The notes under the pieces: model-generated
Databases searched by the model: none
Told to the model about the DNA's origin: nothing
Seen by the model: the letters and a program-made list of their open reading frames with translations, nothing else
Part shown: piece after piece, positions 14,218-23,200 of the stretch
Numbering within the stretch: the stretch's first letter is position 1
How the letters are laid out: each line of letters opens with the position of its first letter
Translations under genes and position numbers: made by a program
Origin: JBCCZC01 sp039188505
GTDB taxonomy: Bacteria; Pseudomonadota; Gammaproteobacteria; Xanthomonadales; SZUA-38
Assembly: GCA_039188505.1 (NCBI GenBank)
Contig: JBCCZC010000023.1
Location: 1-24,786, forward strand
DNA length: 24,786 nucleotides
Reading direction: 5' to 3'

Positions 14218-16446
14218 CTATTCAAAGCTCGCGGAGAACACGACCTCGAGGTCGAACTCAGCCAGCGCCGCGCCGGCGGCGGCGTCTGTCCCGGGCGCAC
14301 CGATCGCCACCACACGCTGGCCCGCAGAGACCGCGGCGCCAAACTCGCGCAGGCCCTCGTCCGGGGGTAGCAGGGTTTCCGACAGGTTCCCGGCATCATC
14401 GAAGCGAAAGACGCGACCGCGGTTGCCGTCGCTGCCCGGCGCCCCGACCACAACGCCGCGAGGTCCCAGCGCCACCGCGGCGCCGAAGCCCGCGTCGCCG
14501 GTGGCCGTCCCGGTGAGTCGATCGAGCTCGGCGACGCCGGCATTCAGATCGAAGGTGTACGCCGCGCCCGGGCCTTCCTCCGGCGCGCCGACCACGAGCA
14601 TGCTGCCCTCCAGGGACAACGCGCTACCGAAGTCGTCCCCCGCCGTCGAGGCGCTGCCGTTGACCGTCGCGGTCGGGTCGAGCGATGCGAGGTTGCCGGC
14701 GATGCCCTCGTAGAGCGTGACGGCCCCCGTCAGCGCCTGACCGATCGCACCGCCGGGTGCGCCGACCACGACCGAACCGCCCTGCGCGGCGACGGCGCCG
14801 CCGAAGCGGCCGTTCGCGACGGGGGACCCGGGCTTGAACTTACGGCTGTCCGTGATCGTGCCGGCCGCGGAGACGGTGAAGGCATAGAAGGCCCCGGACG
14901 GTACGCTGCCGCGCTCCTGGTCCATCGGTGCACCGATGATCGCGGTCGTGCCGCTGAGCGCCACGGCCGCGCCGAACTCATCGTCACCCGATGCGCCGTC
15001 GGACGCGAATTCCTCCTTGAGGTCCCAGCCCTGCGCCGTGCGCTCGAACAGCGCGGCCTGCAGGGCATTGCCTTCGCCCTTTGCCCGCAGCGCCGCGCTA
15101 CCGTCTGCGCCCACGAGCAAGCGCCCCCCGTCAAGGGCCACGGCGCCACCGAAGCCGGCCGCGAGGCGGCCAGCGGGCACCGGGATCGTTGCGTCCTCGA
15201 TCAGCGCCTGCCCTTCGACCCGGAAGATCATCACCTGGCCGCCGCCGGCGCCTTCGGGCTGGCCGACCGCGATGAGGCTACCGTCGACGGCGGTCGCGTT
15301 CCCCAGCCGGTCGCCCGGGTCGGGATCGGCGGGTGCCCGCTGCAGGAAAAAGGCGTCGGAAGGCGTGAAGCCGATGCCCATGGTGATCTGACCGGCCACC
15401 ACGTCGATCGGCGTGCCGTCGAGCGGGTTGCAGCCGGGGCTGGCCGCGGTGCCGCAGGGGACGCCCTGGTAGAGCTCCTCGATGCCGACTTCGCTGTAGC
15501 GTGCGTAGGCGACGCCCGGCGTCAGGCCCGCGATGACATACCCCGCCTGGGGCGCACCGACGAGGCTGAAGGCCGTCGCGCGGTTGGTCGAAAAGCCCAT
15601 GTCATCAAAGGCCTGCACCGAGCCGCTGCCACCGATCCCGGTGACGACCCCGGCAATCGCACCCAGGGACGGCAGGATGTCGAGGACGAAGTCGGCCCGG
15701 CTGTTGTCTCCGGTCGTGATGGTGACGGGGGTGCCCTGCGTCACGTCGCAGGTGTAGTTGTCGCAGGGGATGTCCGGAAAGATCTTGTCGCCGAAGCCCG
15801 TCATTCCGAGCCCGATGAAGTAGTCGCCCGGCGGCACGGCATGGGCGCCGTAGGTCACCTCCTGGAACGTGCGCGAAATGCCGGCGCCGGAGAACGCGAC
15901 CAGCGACCCCGACTGGTCGAAATAGCGGACCTGGGCAAAGGTGGAATTGAAGCCCGTCGTGCGCTCGACCACATTGCCGACGACGCGTCCGCCGGTGGGG
16001 AGCATGAAGTTCACGGTGTTGTTGCCAGGTGTCACGTTGACCGGGTCGCCGTCGGTCGGGTCGCAGCTCTGGATCAAGGCATTGGCCCCTCCCGGGCAGA
16101 GGAGGTCGGGAAAGACCACGTCGATCGCGCCATCGTTGGGGAAGGGGCCGGTGTTCGTGCCGACGAAGTAGGTGCCCGGAGCGACGTTGATGCTGTAGGT
16201 GCCGTCGTTGAAGTCGACAAAGCCGTCGGCCACGACGGTGCCGGAACCGTTGAAGACGATAACCTGGGGAAAGGTCCCCGCAGGATTGCCCAGTTCGGTG
16301 AAGACCGTGCCGCTGATGGTGGCGCCGCCGCCCTTCATGGCAGGCGCCGTGGGCGCTGGGGGAACGATCAGCTGCGCCTCGCTACCGTGCGAGGGGCCAG
16401 TGCCCACCAGGATGAGCAACGCAAGCAAGAAGATCGACGTACGCAT
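14218..16446 (-). CDS. Exported FG-GAP beta-propeller protein with cysteine-paired N-terminal modules
   Basis: This 742-residue protein starts with a signal peptide (about 1-22). Residues 40-365 hold three beta-sandwich-like modules resembling carboxypeptidase-regulatory domains. Each ends with a close cysteine pair (C117/C128, C228/C233, C331/C339) and a GTPVTITTG-like segment. Residues about 375-735 contain seven FG-GAP-type blades with signatures such as FGAAVALSG and VVVGAPG, enough for one closed seven-bladed propeller. The C-terminus is LEVVFSASFE, the F-x3-F-E tail. It is probably secreted or surface-exposed, and the partner is unknown. A GGGGAG ribosome binding site lies 8 bases before the ATG. 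The truncated gene at 1-296 looks like a paralogue. It follows the DUF819 gene on the same strand after 67 bases, so read-through from that operon is possible. Confidence 0.9.
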   Translation of the reverse strand: MRTSIFLLALLILVGTGPSHGSEAQLIVPPAPTAPAMKGGGATISGTVFTELGNPAGTFPQVIVFNGSGTVVADGFVDFNDGTYSINVAPGTYFVGTNTGPFPNDGAIDVVFPDLLCPGGANALIQSCDPTDGDPVNVTPGNNTVNFMLPTGGRVVGNVVERTTGFNSTFAQVRYFDQSGSLVAFSGAGISRTFQEVTYGAHAVPPGDYFIGLGMTGFGDKIFPDIPCDNYTCDVTQGTPVTITTGDNSRADFVLDILPSLGAIAGVVTGIGGSGSVQAFDDMGFSTNRATAFSLVGAPQAGYVIAGLTPGVAYARYSEVGIEELYQGVPCGTAASPGCNPLDGTPIDVVAGQITMGIGFTPSDAFFLQRAPADPDPGDRLGNATAVDGSLIAVGQPEGAGGGQVMIFRVEGQALIEDATIPVPAGRLAAGFGGAVALDGGRLLVGADGSAALRAKGEGNALQAALFERTAQGWDLKEEFASDGASGDDEFGAAVALSGTTAIIGAPMDQERGSVPSGAFYAFTVSAAGTITDSRKFKPGSPVANGRFGGAVAAQGGSVVVGAPGGAIGQALTGAVTLYEGIAGNLASLDPTATVNGSASTAGDDFGSALSLEGSMLVVGAPEEGPGAAYTFDLNAGVAELDRLTGTATGDAGFGAAVALGPRGVVVGAPGSDGNRGRVFRFDDAGNLSETLLPPDEGLREFGAAVSAGQRVVAIGAPGTDAAAGAALAEFDLEVVFSASFE

Positions 16447-16513
16447 GGGTCTTACTCCCCGTCCTGGACGCTCTCAATGTAGTGCGCGATGCCCCGGGGG
16501 ACCATGCCGCCCG

Positions 16514-17659
16514 TCAGGTCACGAGCCGCACCATGAGAAAGCCGAGGTAGGTCCCTGCCGCGTTGCCGACCGCGCCGACCAGCACGCCGGGCAGCAGGAG
16601 GTCGCGGCGTCCGAGGCTCTGCACCATCGGCAGCACGACGGTCGAGCCGCCGACGTTCGCGGTGGACGCCACCGCCATCATTGCCGGCGGTAGCCGCAGC
16701 GCGAGTCCGGCACCGAACAGGATGACCCCGTGGATGGCCAGGGCCAGGCCCACGAAGAGGAACAGGAGCAGTCCGATGCGACCCGTTTCCATGAGGGCCG
16801 CGGCCTCGCAGTAGGCACCGAGGACGGCCAGGAAGAGATAGGAACCGTACATGCCGAGCGTCTGCGCGCCTGGGATGCGCGTGACAGCGGGGACCTGCGC
16901 CAGGACGAGCGCCAGGGTGGTGAGGATGATGATCGAGGGCACGCCAAAGCCCAGCGCCTCGCCCAGCTGGCCCGAGAGCCAGACGGATGCCGTGTGCGCC
17001 GCGAAGCCCAAGGCGAGGAGCACCGCCAGGCTGCCCATCGTCAGCCGCTGGTCCGGCAGGTCGGGGGTTGTCGGCTCGGTCGTCGGCTCGGGGACGCTCC
17101 CACGGCCGACGAGCGGCGTGAGCAGCTTCGGCAGGAGCAGGAGCAGGGCGATCCAGACCACCGTGAGCACGTGGTCCACGACGGTCGTCGCGGCGAAGAG
17201 GTTGCCGGTTTCGAAGAAATCATAGTGGGAGGCGAGCGCGTTGAAGTTGGCGCCGCCGCCGATGTAGGTCGCCGAATACATGCCCGCCAGCGGGCCGTAC
17301 CACTCCCCGAGCCAGTCGGCGGCGCCCGTGACCTTGCCGGCGACGAACACGCCCACCATCGTACCCAGCGCGCCGAGGCTGAAGAGGATGAGCATCGGCG
17401 TGCCCGCCTGGCGCAGGGTCGTCAGGCGGACACCGAGGAGCAGCCAGAAGATCGAAACCGGCGCGCCGACGCCCAGGATCTGACCGTAGAGCGGCGTCGC
17501 CGTCGACGCCGTGGGCACCAGACCGACGTTCGCCAGCGCCGCGAAGATAAGGATGACGAGAATCGCGCCCCCGATCGGCCGGCCGATACGCGTTTGCGCT
17601 AGCCAGTGCGCCACCGCAACGGCCGCGCACAGCATCGAGAGTACGTAGAGCGGCTGCAC
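16514..17659 (-). CDS. DUF819 family integral membrane protein
   Basis: This 381-residue protein is almost entirely hydrophobic, with about ten predicted membrane helices. The conserved segment MYSATYIGGGANFNALA resembles the glycine-rich TYIGG-N signature of the DUF819 family. A hydrophilic Pro/Thr-rich loop near the middle (SVPEPTTEPTTPDLPDQ) splits two half-repeats, as in inverted-repeat transporters. A second glycine-rich site, STANVGGSTVVLPM, occurs near the end at the matching place in the second half. It is probably an inner-membrane transporter of unknown substrate. The start is GTG at 17659, with only a weak ribosome binding site. It lies 16 bases after the exported RidA gene on the same strand, so the two almost certainly share a transcript. 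Confidence 0.88.
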   Translation of the reverse strand: MQPLYVLSMLCAAVAVAHWLAQTRIGRPIGGAILVILIFAALANVGLVPTASTATPLYGQILGVGAPVSIFWLLLGVRLTTLRQAGTPMLILFSLGALGTMVGVFVAGKVTGAADWLGEWYGPLAGMYSATYIGGGANFNALASHYDFFETGNLFAATTVVDHVLTVVWIALLLLLPKLLTPLVGRGSVPEPTTEPTTPDLPDQRLTMGSLAVLLALGFAAHTASVWLSGQLGEALGFGVPSIIILTTLALVLAQVPAVTRIPGAQTLGMYGSYLFLAVLGAYCEAAALMETGRIGLLLFLFVGLALAIHGVILFGAGLALRLPPAMMAVASTANVGGSTVVLPMVQSLGRRDLLLPGVLVGAVGNAAGTYLGFLMVRLVT

Positions 17660-17675
17660 CGCGGTTGCCTACCGT

Positions 17676-18122
17676 TTACCGACCAGCATGAGCGGTACAC
17701 TCGACCTCGACGCGCGCGTCGAGGGCCAGGCCGTCGGCGCCGAGCGCGCTCCGTGCGGGGTACCGACCCGCCTCGAAGTAGGTGCGGTAGACCGCGTTGA
17801 ATGCCCCCCACTCGCCGATGTCCTCGAGCATGACGAGGCATTTCACGATGTGGGTCAGCTCGAGACCGTGGGCGCGGAGTGTCGTCCGGATATTGTCCAT
17901 CGTCTGCCGCGTCTCAGCCTCGATGCCGCCGGACACGAGCTCGAGCGTCCCGGGCTTCACCCCGATCTGACCCGAAAGGTAGACGGTGTCGCCCACGCGG
18001 ACCGCCTCGGAGAAGGGCAGGTCGGTCGGCAGGACGCTGCCCGAGTTGAGGTATTCCGGTTCGGCCGCGGAGCTGGCAACGGCGAAGACCAGGAGCAGGG
18101 CAGGAACGATCGATGCGCGCAT
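17676..18122 (-). CDS. Exported RidA-family protein (YjgF/YER057c/UK114)
   Basis: This 148-residue protein carries a clear signal peptide (about 1-20, MRASIVPALLLVFAVASSAA) in front of a complete RidA domain. RidA proteins hydrolyse reactive enamines/imines such as 2-aminoacrylate, and most are cytosolic. The catalytic arginine is R124 in PARSALG. E139 in VEVECTA sits 15 residues later, exactly as Arg105/Glu120 do in E. coli RidA. It is therefore likely active as a deaminase, but in the periplasm. A GGAGGAA ribosome binding site lies 5 bases before the ATG. The gene is first in an operon with the DUF819 permease downstream. The periplasmic substrate is unknown. Confidence 0.92.
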   Translation of the reverse strand: MRASIVPALLLVFAVASSAAEPEYLNSGSVLPTDLPFSEAVRVGDTVYLSGQIGVKPGTLELVSGGIEAETRQTMDNIRTTLRAHGLELTHIVKCLVMLEDIGEWGAFNAVYRTYFEAGRYPARSALGADGLALDARVEVECTAHAGR

Positions 18123-18127
18123 GGTGA

Positions 18128-18134
18128 TTCCTCC
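18128..18134 (-). promoter_or_regulatory. Ribosome binding site of the exported RidA gene
   Basis: The minus strand reads GGAGGAA, five bases before the ATG at 18122. This strong site confirms that the signal peptide is part of the protein. Confidence 0.8.
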
Positions 18135-18185
18135 GGGCGATGAGCTTCTGGGATGATAGCGGCAGGCTCAGGAGACAGGCACGTC

Positions 18186-18653
18186 ATGGCCCGGGAAATC
18201 GAACGCAAGTTTCTCCTCGCATCCGACGAGTGGCGGGCCGAGGCGGACGCAGGCGCGGGCATGCGCCAGGGGTATCTCGCGGCCGAGGCCGAACGCTCGG
18301 TGCGCGTCAGGATCGTGGCTGGCCGGGCGACCATGACCATCAAGGGCGCTGCCGAGGGCTTGGTTCGGCTTGAGTTCGAGTACGCCATTCCCCTTGCGGA
18401 CGCAGCCGAGATGCTCGATCGCCTGGCGCTGCGGCCGTGCATCGAGAAGACACGCTTCCTCGTCCCTTGCGGCGGCCACGTGTGGGAGATCGACGTCTTC
18501 GAGGGGGACAACGCTGGCCTGATCGTCGCCGAGATCGAGTTGAATGAACCGGACGAGGCTTTCGACCGCCCGTCGTGGCTCGGCGACGAGGTCACCGACG
18601 ACCCGCGCTATCTGAACGCGAGCCTGGCGCGCCATCCCTACAGCTGCTGGTAG
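18186..18653 (+). CDS. CYTH domain protein (triphosphate tunnel metalloenzyme)
   Basis: This 155-residue cytosolic protein begins MAREIERKFLL, which contains the ExExK metal/triphosphate signature (E4, E6, K8). Further family features are the charged strands VRVRIV, TMTIKG and RLEFEY, then IEKTRFLV, VWEIDVFEG, LIVAEIEL and the terminal YLNASLA. CYTH enzymes form a beta-barrel tunnel that hydrolyses inorganic triphosphate or related compounds; a few make cAMP. The short single-domain form with no CHAD domain suits a tripolyphosphatase, but this is not certain. The ATG at 18186 is chosen because an AGGAGA site lies 10 bases upstream and the signature follows immediately. It is divergent from the exported RidA gene and converges with the second RidA gene. 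Confidence 0.93.
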   Translation: MAREIERKFLLASDEWRAEADAGAGMRQGYLAAEAERSVRVRIVAGRATMTIKGAAEGLVRLEFEYAIPLADAAEMLDRLALRPCIEKTRFLVPCGGHVWEIDVFEGDNAGLIVAEIELNEPDEAFDRPSWLGDEVTDDPRYLNASLARHPYSCW

Positions 18654-18707
18654 CGCCGGCTACCAACCTGCCTCCGGCGCAACCGCTCCGGCTCGATCCG
18701 CGAGCGC

Positions 18708-19094
18708 TCAGCCGATGAAGGCATCGACCTCGATCTCGACGAGCAGCTCGGGCGCGATGAGGCCGGCGACCTGGACGAGGGTCGACGCCGGTCGGATCTC
18801 GGCGAAGAACTCGCCGTGGGCGCGGCCGACCTCCTGCCAGTGGTCGAGCTCGACGATGTACATCCGCGTGCGCACGACCTGATCGAGGCGCGCACCCGCT
18901 TCGGCCAGGGCCGCTTCGATGATGCGCAGGCACTGGACGGTCTGCGCGTGCGGATCGCCGCGGCCGACGACCACGCCTTCCGCATCGACGGCCGTGGTAC
19001 CCGACACATGGACGTGTGGGCCGACGCGCACCGCGCGGCTATAACCGACCCGGCTCTCCCAGGGCGCGCCCGAGGTGATCAACTGTCGCTCCAT
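18708..19094 (-). CDS. RidA-family protein lacking the catalytic arginine
   Basis: This 128-residue protein has the full RidA fold pattern: VSGTTAVDAEG, the helix QTVQCLRIIEAALAEAG, RTRMYIVELDHW, and the C-terminal LVEIEVDAFIG. No signal peptide is present, so it is cytosolic. At the place of the catalytic arginine in archetypal RidA (PARS) it reads PAST. The nearest arginine is three residues earlier (R101) and would not be in the same position. The glutamate of VEIEVDA is kept. Family members without this arginine are generally not 2-aminoacrylate deaminases and may act on other substrates. An AAGGAGG site lies 9 bases before the ATG. It is divergent from the RND adaptor gene across 123 bases. 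Confidence 0.9.
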   Translation of the reverse strand: MERQLITSGAPWESRVGYSRAVRVGPHVHVSGTTAVDAEGVVVGRGDPHAQTVQCLRIIEAALAEAGARLDQVVRTRMYIVELDHWQEVGRAHGEFFAEIRPASTLVQVAGLIAPELLVEIEVDAFIG

Positions 19095-19103
19095 GGTGCG
19101 CTG

Positions 19104-19136
19104 CCTCCTTGATTGCGAAGCGCGGCATTATGCCGC
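19104..19136 (-). promoter_or_regulatory. RBS and 15-base inverted repeat upstream of the second RidA gene
   Basis: AAGGAGG (minus strand, 19104-19110) is the ribosome binding site. Just upstream, GCGGCA-TTA-TGCCGC at 19122-19136 forms a perfect inverted repeat with 6-base arms. Its minus-strand centre includes CATAAT, a possible -10 element, so a repressor bound here could control the gene. No good -35 box was found at the right distance. Confidence 0.4.
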
Positions 19137-19217
19137 CTTGCGGCCGCCTGCGCGCCGCGGCTACACGTGACCTTCGCGCTTGTCCGGACATCATGCGCCG
19201 GTTTCGCAACACCGTAG

Positions 19218-20288
19218 ATGCCCGTGGACAAGCTCAGGACCATCATCGCAACCGCTGCCGGCGCGGGCGCCATCTCGCTGGCGCTCTGGGTCGGACTGCT
19301 GCGCGACAACCGCAGCGAGGCCAACGTGCCGCGTGGGCCTGCCCCGGCCGCCCCCGTCATCACGGCGCCGGTGGCGTTCGAGGCCGAGGTCCTGCGACTC
19401 GAGGCCGTCGGTACCTCGCGCGCTTCCCGATCGGTGACGCTGTTTCCCGAAGCCGCCGGCGAGATCGTTGCCGTTGCCTTCGAAGACGGGCAGTTCGTCG
19501 AGGCCGGTGACCTGCTCCTGTCCCTGGACTCGCGGGACGAGAAGCTCGCCGTGGAGCTCGCCGAGGTCCGCGTGACGGACGCCGAGCGACTGCTCGACCG
19601 CTACATGCAGGCGGACGGTACCGGGGCACTCCCGATCAACGACCGCCAGGCCGCGGAGACCGCGCTGGCCACCGCGCGCATCGAGCTGCAGCGCGCGCGG
19701 GTCGCCTACGACGACCGCTTCGTCCGCGCGCCGTTTGCCGGCTACGTCGGCCTGACCGATGTGGAACCGGGCGATCGGATCGATCCCGCCACGACGATCA
19801 CGACGCTCGATGACCGGAGCGCCCTGCTGGTGAGTTTCGAGGTGCCGGAGCTGATGCTTGGTGCCGTCCGGAAGGGCGAGCAGGTCGACGTCCAGACCTG
19901 GAACCGCGGCGGCCCGCAGGCGGCCGGGGAAGTGGTGGACGTTGGCAGCCGGATCGATCCGGAGACACGCACCATTCAGGCGCGGGCACGCGTCGGTAAT
20001 CCAGAGGATGCCCTGCGTCCCGGCATGAGCTTCCGGGTGCAGCTCGTGATCGAGGGCGACCGCTTCCCGGTTGTCCCGGAGGTTGCCGTGCAGTGGGGCG
20101 CCGATGGCGCTTACGTCTGGACGGTGATCGACGGGGCCGCGCAGCGAGCGTCTGCCGACGTGGTTCAGCGCCTCGAAGGTCGCGTCCTGCTCGATCTCGA
20201 CCTGCCCGAGGGCGCACCGATCGTCGTCGAGGGTATCCAGAGCATGCGCGCGGGGCGCAAGGTCGAGGCGAGCGAGTTCGGCTCATGA
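19218..20288 (+). CDS. RND efflux system periplasmic adaptor (membrane fusion protein)
   Basis: This 356-residue protein links the inner-membrane RND pump to an outer-membrane channel. Residues about 8-27 form an uncleaved membrane anchor or signal. The lipoyl half-motifs lie around 75-108 (GEIVAVAFEDGQFVEAGDLL) and 170-190 (APFAGYVGLTDVEPGDRI). They flank a short helical hairpin (about 108-165). A beta-barrel domain (about 200-280) ends in ALRPGMSFRVQL, and a membrane-proximal domain closes the chain with VVVEGIQSMRAGRKV. The hairpin is shorter than in AcrA or MexA. No clear ribosome binding site precedes the ATG at 19218, but the N-terminus fits the family. The stop overlaps the permease start by four bases (ATGA). 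No TolC-type gene is adjacent. Confidence 0.95.
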   Translation: MPVDKLRTIIATAAGAGAISLALWVGLLRDNRSEANVPRGPAPAAPVITAPVAFEAEVLRLEAVGTSRASRSVTLFPEAAGEIVAVAFEDGQFVEAGDLLLSLDSRDEKLAVELAEVRVTDAERLLDRYMQADGTGALPINDRQAAETALATARIELQRARVAYDDRFVRAPFAGYVGLTDVEPGDRIDPATTITTLDDRSALLVSFEVPELMLGAVRKGEQVDVQTWNRGGPQAAGEVVDVGSRIDPETRTIQARARVGNPEDALRPGMSFRVQLVIEGDRFPVVPEVAVQWGADGAYVWTVIDGAAQRASADVVQRLEGRVLLDLDLPEGAPIVVEGIQSMRAGRKVEASEFGS

Positions 20289-23200
20289 GCATCCTTCCGC
20301 CGGGCGACGCCGGCGGTCTGCCGGGGCTCAGCATCCGTCGACCGGTCCTGGTTCTCGTTCTGAATCTCCTCGTGGCCCTGGCCGGCGCCGCTGCCCTGCT
20401 GGGGGTCGAGATCCGCGAGCTGCCGGACGTCGACCGACCGATCGTCAGCGTGCGCGCCGTGTTCCCGGGCGCCTCTCCCGAAACCATGGACGCCGAGGTG
20501 ACCAGCATCATCGAGGGCGCCGTCGCCCGGGTGTCCGGGGTGAAATCCCTCGAGTCCTCGAGCGAGGAGAACAGCGCCCGCGTCCGGGTCGAGTTCGATC
20601 CATCGAAGGACCTCGACATCGCCGCCGCGGACGTGCGCGAGGCGGTGAGCCGGGTCCAGCGCCAGCTGCCCGACGCGGTCGAGGAGCTGGCCGTCTACAA
20701 GGCCGATCAGGACGCCCAGCCGATCGTCACCCTGTCGGTCGTGAGCGACCGCTACGACGAGGCCGCACTGACGCGCATCGTCGAACAGGACATGCTGCCC
20801 GAGCTCATCTCCATCGACGGCGTGGCGGATGTGTCGCTGTTCGGGGATCGCCAGCGCATGCTTCGGGTGGTCGTCGATCCGTTGCGCCTGGCCAGCTTCG
20901 GGCTCTCGGTCACGGACGTTGCCGACGTGCTGGTCAGCGCCCGCTTCGACGTCCCGGCGGGCAGCTTCCGCTCCGATGACCAGCAGCTGCTGGTGCGCGC
21001 CGATGCCTCCGCGGCCGATCCTGATCAGGTCGAGGACATCGTGATCCGGGGCACGACGCGCGTGGGCGACGTCGCGAAGGTCTTCTTCGGGCCCCAGGAC
21101 GCCGAGTCGTTCACGCGCCTGGACGGGCGTGCGGTGATCAGCCTCAACGTCGTGCGCCAGGCGGGCTCCAACACGATCGACATCTCCGAGCGTGTCCGCG
21201 TGTCCGTTGCGGGCCTCAACGAGCGCTTTCCGGAGATCGACATCATCGTCGCCTCCGACGATGCCACCTTCATCCGGGGCGCCGTCGGCGAGGTGCTGCT
21301 CAGCCTGTTCCTGACGATCTGCATTGTGATCGCCACGCTCTGGCTGTTCTTCGGCTCCTTCCGGGCGACCATCGTGCCGAGCATCGCGATCCCCCTGGCG
21401 CTGATCGGCACGATTGCCGCAATGTGGATCCTGGGCTTCTCCCTCAACATCCTCACACTGCTCGCGCTCGTCCTCGCGACCGGCCTCGTGGTCGACGACG
21501 CGATCGTCGTGATCGAGAACATCCAGCGCAAGCGCAGCCAGGGCCTCGGGCCCCGGGCCGCCGCCGTTATCGGCGCCCGGCAGGTGTTCTTCGCCGTGGT
21601 CGCTACGACGGCCGTGCTCGTCGCGGTGTTCGTGCCGATCAGCTTCCTGCCGGGCATGGCGGGCCGCCTGTTCCGCGAGTTCGGCTTCGTGCTCGCGGTG
21701 GCTGTGGCGATCTCGTCCTTCGTGTCCCTGTCGCTGGTGCCGGCCATGGTCGCGCGGATGCCGAAGCGTGACGCGGCGCCGTCGGCGGCCCGGGAGGCGA
21801 TCGTGGGCGTCGGACGGTGGCTCGCGGACCGTTACGGGACGCTCCTGCACCGCTGCCTGGAGTATCCGCGCCTGACCTTCGTCGTGGCGCTGGCTCTCCT
21901 GATCTCCGCCGCTGGCGTCCACCGTGCCCTCGATGCCGAACTCCTGCCGGAAGAGGATCGCGGGGTCATCAACGTGATGGCGACCGGGCCGGACGGCGTT
22001 GGCCTGTCGTACATGGAGCGACAGGCCGAGCGCGTCGAAGCGGTCATCGAGCCGCTCGTCGCCAGCGGCGAGGTCGAGCGGATGCAGACCGTCGTCGGCT
22101 GGTGGGATCCGAACCGCGTCCGGGTCACGGCAACCCTGGCGCCCTGGGGGGATCGGGAGCGCACGCAGCAGCAGATCATGGCGGAGCTGCAGCCACAGCT
22201 GCGCCGGATCCCCGGCGCCAGCGTTCGCATGTGGTCCGGCAACAGTCTCAACCTTCGCGGCGCCGGTGGTGGCATGGAGATCGCACTGACCGGGAATACC
22301 TACCCGGAGATCTTCGCGGCCGCGAAGGATTTCGCGCGCGCCATCGACGAGCGCCTGACGAGCGTCACGGGGCCGCGTATCGGCTACGACCCGACGCAGC
22401 CCCAGCTGGCCGTCCAGATCGACCGGCGCCGGGCTGCCGACCTCGGGGTGTCCCTCGACGCGCTTGCCACGACGCTGCGCGCGATGATCGACGGCAATGA
22501 GCTCGTCGATCTCAACGTCGACGACCGGGCGGTACCGATTCTCCTCGAATCCTCGACCGGCGCCATCAACGATCCCTCGGATCTGCTGAATCTGTACATC
22601 CGGACCGACGGGGGACGGCTCGTTCCTCTGTCGAGCGTCGTCACGCTGCGGGAGGAGGGCGTGGCTGCGGAACTCGAGCGCCAGGCCCAGCGCCGGGCGA
22701 TCGAGATCGATCTGGATGGCAGCGGCGTACCGCTGCAGACCGCCGTCGACGACCTCCGGGCGCTGGCCGCCGAAGTACTGCCGCCGGGGGTCAACATGGT
22801 GCTCATGGGCGAGGCGGCAACCCTGTCGGAGACGTCTCGGGAAGTGGCGATCACCTTCGCCGTGGCCCTGCTCATCGTTTTCCTCGTTCTCTGCGCCCAG
22901 TTCGAGAGCTTCACGAGCCCGCTGGTCATCACGCTGACCGTGCCCTTCGCCATCGCGGCGGCCATCTTCGCCCTGTTCCTGACCGGGACCTCGCTCAACG
23001 TCTACTCGCAGATCGGGCTGATCATGCTGGTCGGCCTGATGGCAAAGAACGGGATCCTCCTCGTCGAGTTCGCGGATCAGCTGCGGAACCAGGGGCGCAG
23101 CGTACGAGCAGCCGTCGAGGAGGCCGCGAAGGTCCGTCTGCGCCCGATCGCGATGACCATCGCGTCGACGGCGCTCGGGGGGCTGCCGCTGATCCTGAGC

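Noticed and set aside
7112..14247. Reading the F-x3-F-E tails as PEP-CTERM or type IX secretion signals
   Set aside because: There is no transmembrane helix, no Arg-rich end and no Ig-like type IX domain; the motif is only about seven to ten residues long.
18648..18665. 7-base hairpin over the CYTH stop codon as a terminator
   Set aside because: It overlaps the stop codon itself and has no T-run on either side; too weak to call.
20165..21922. 585-codon open frame on the minus strand, opposite the RND permease gene
   Set aside because: The composition is dominated by Asp, His, Arg and Glu with no hydrophobic core, and the plus strand is a clear RND permease.
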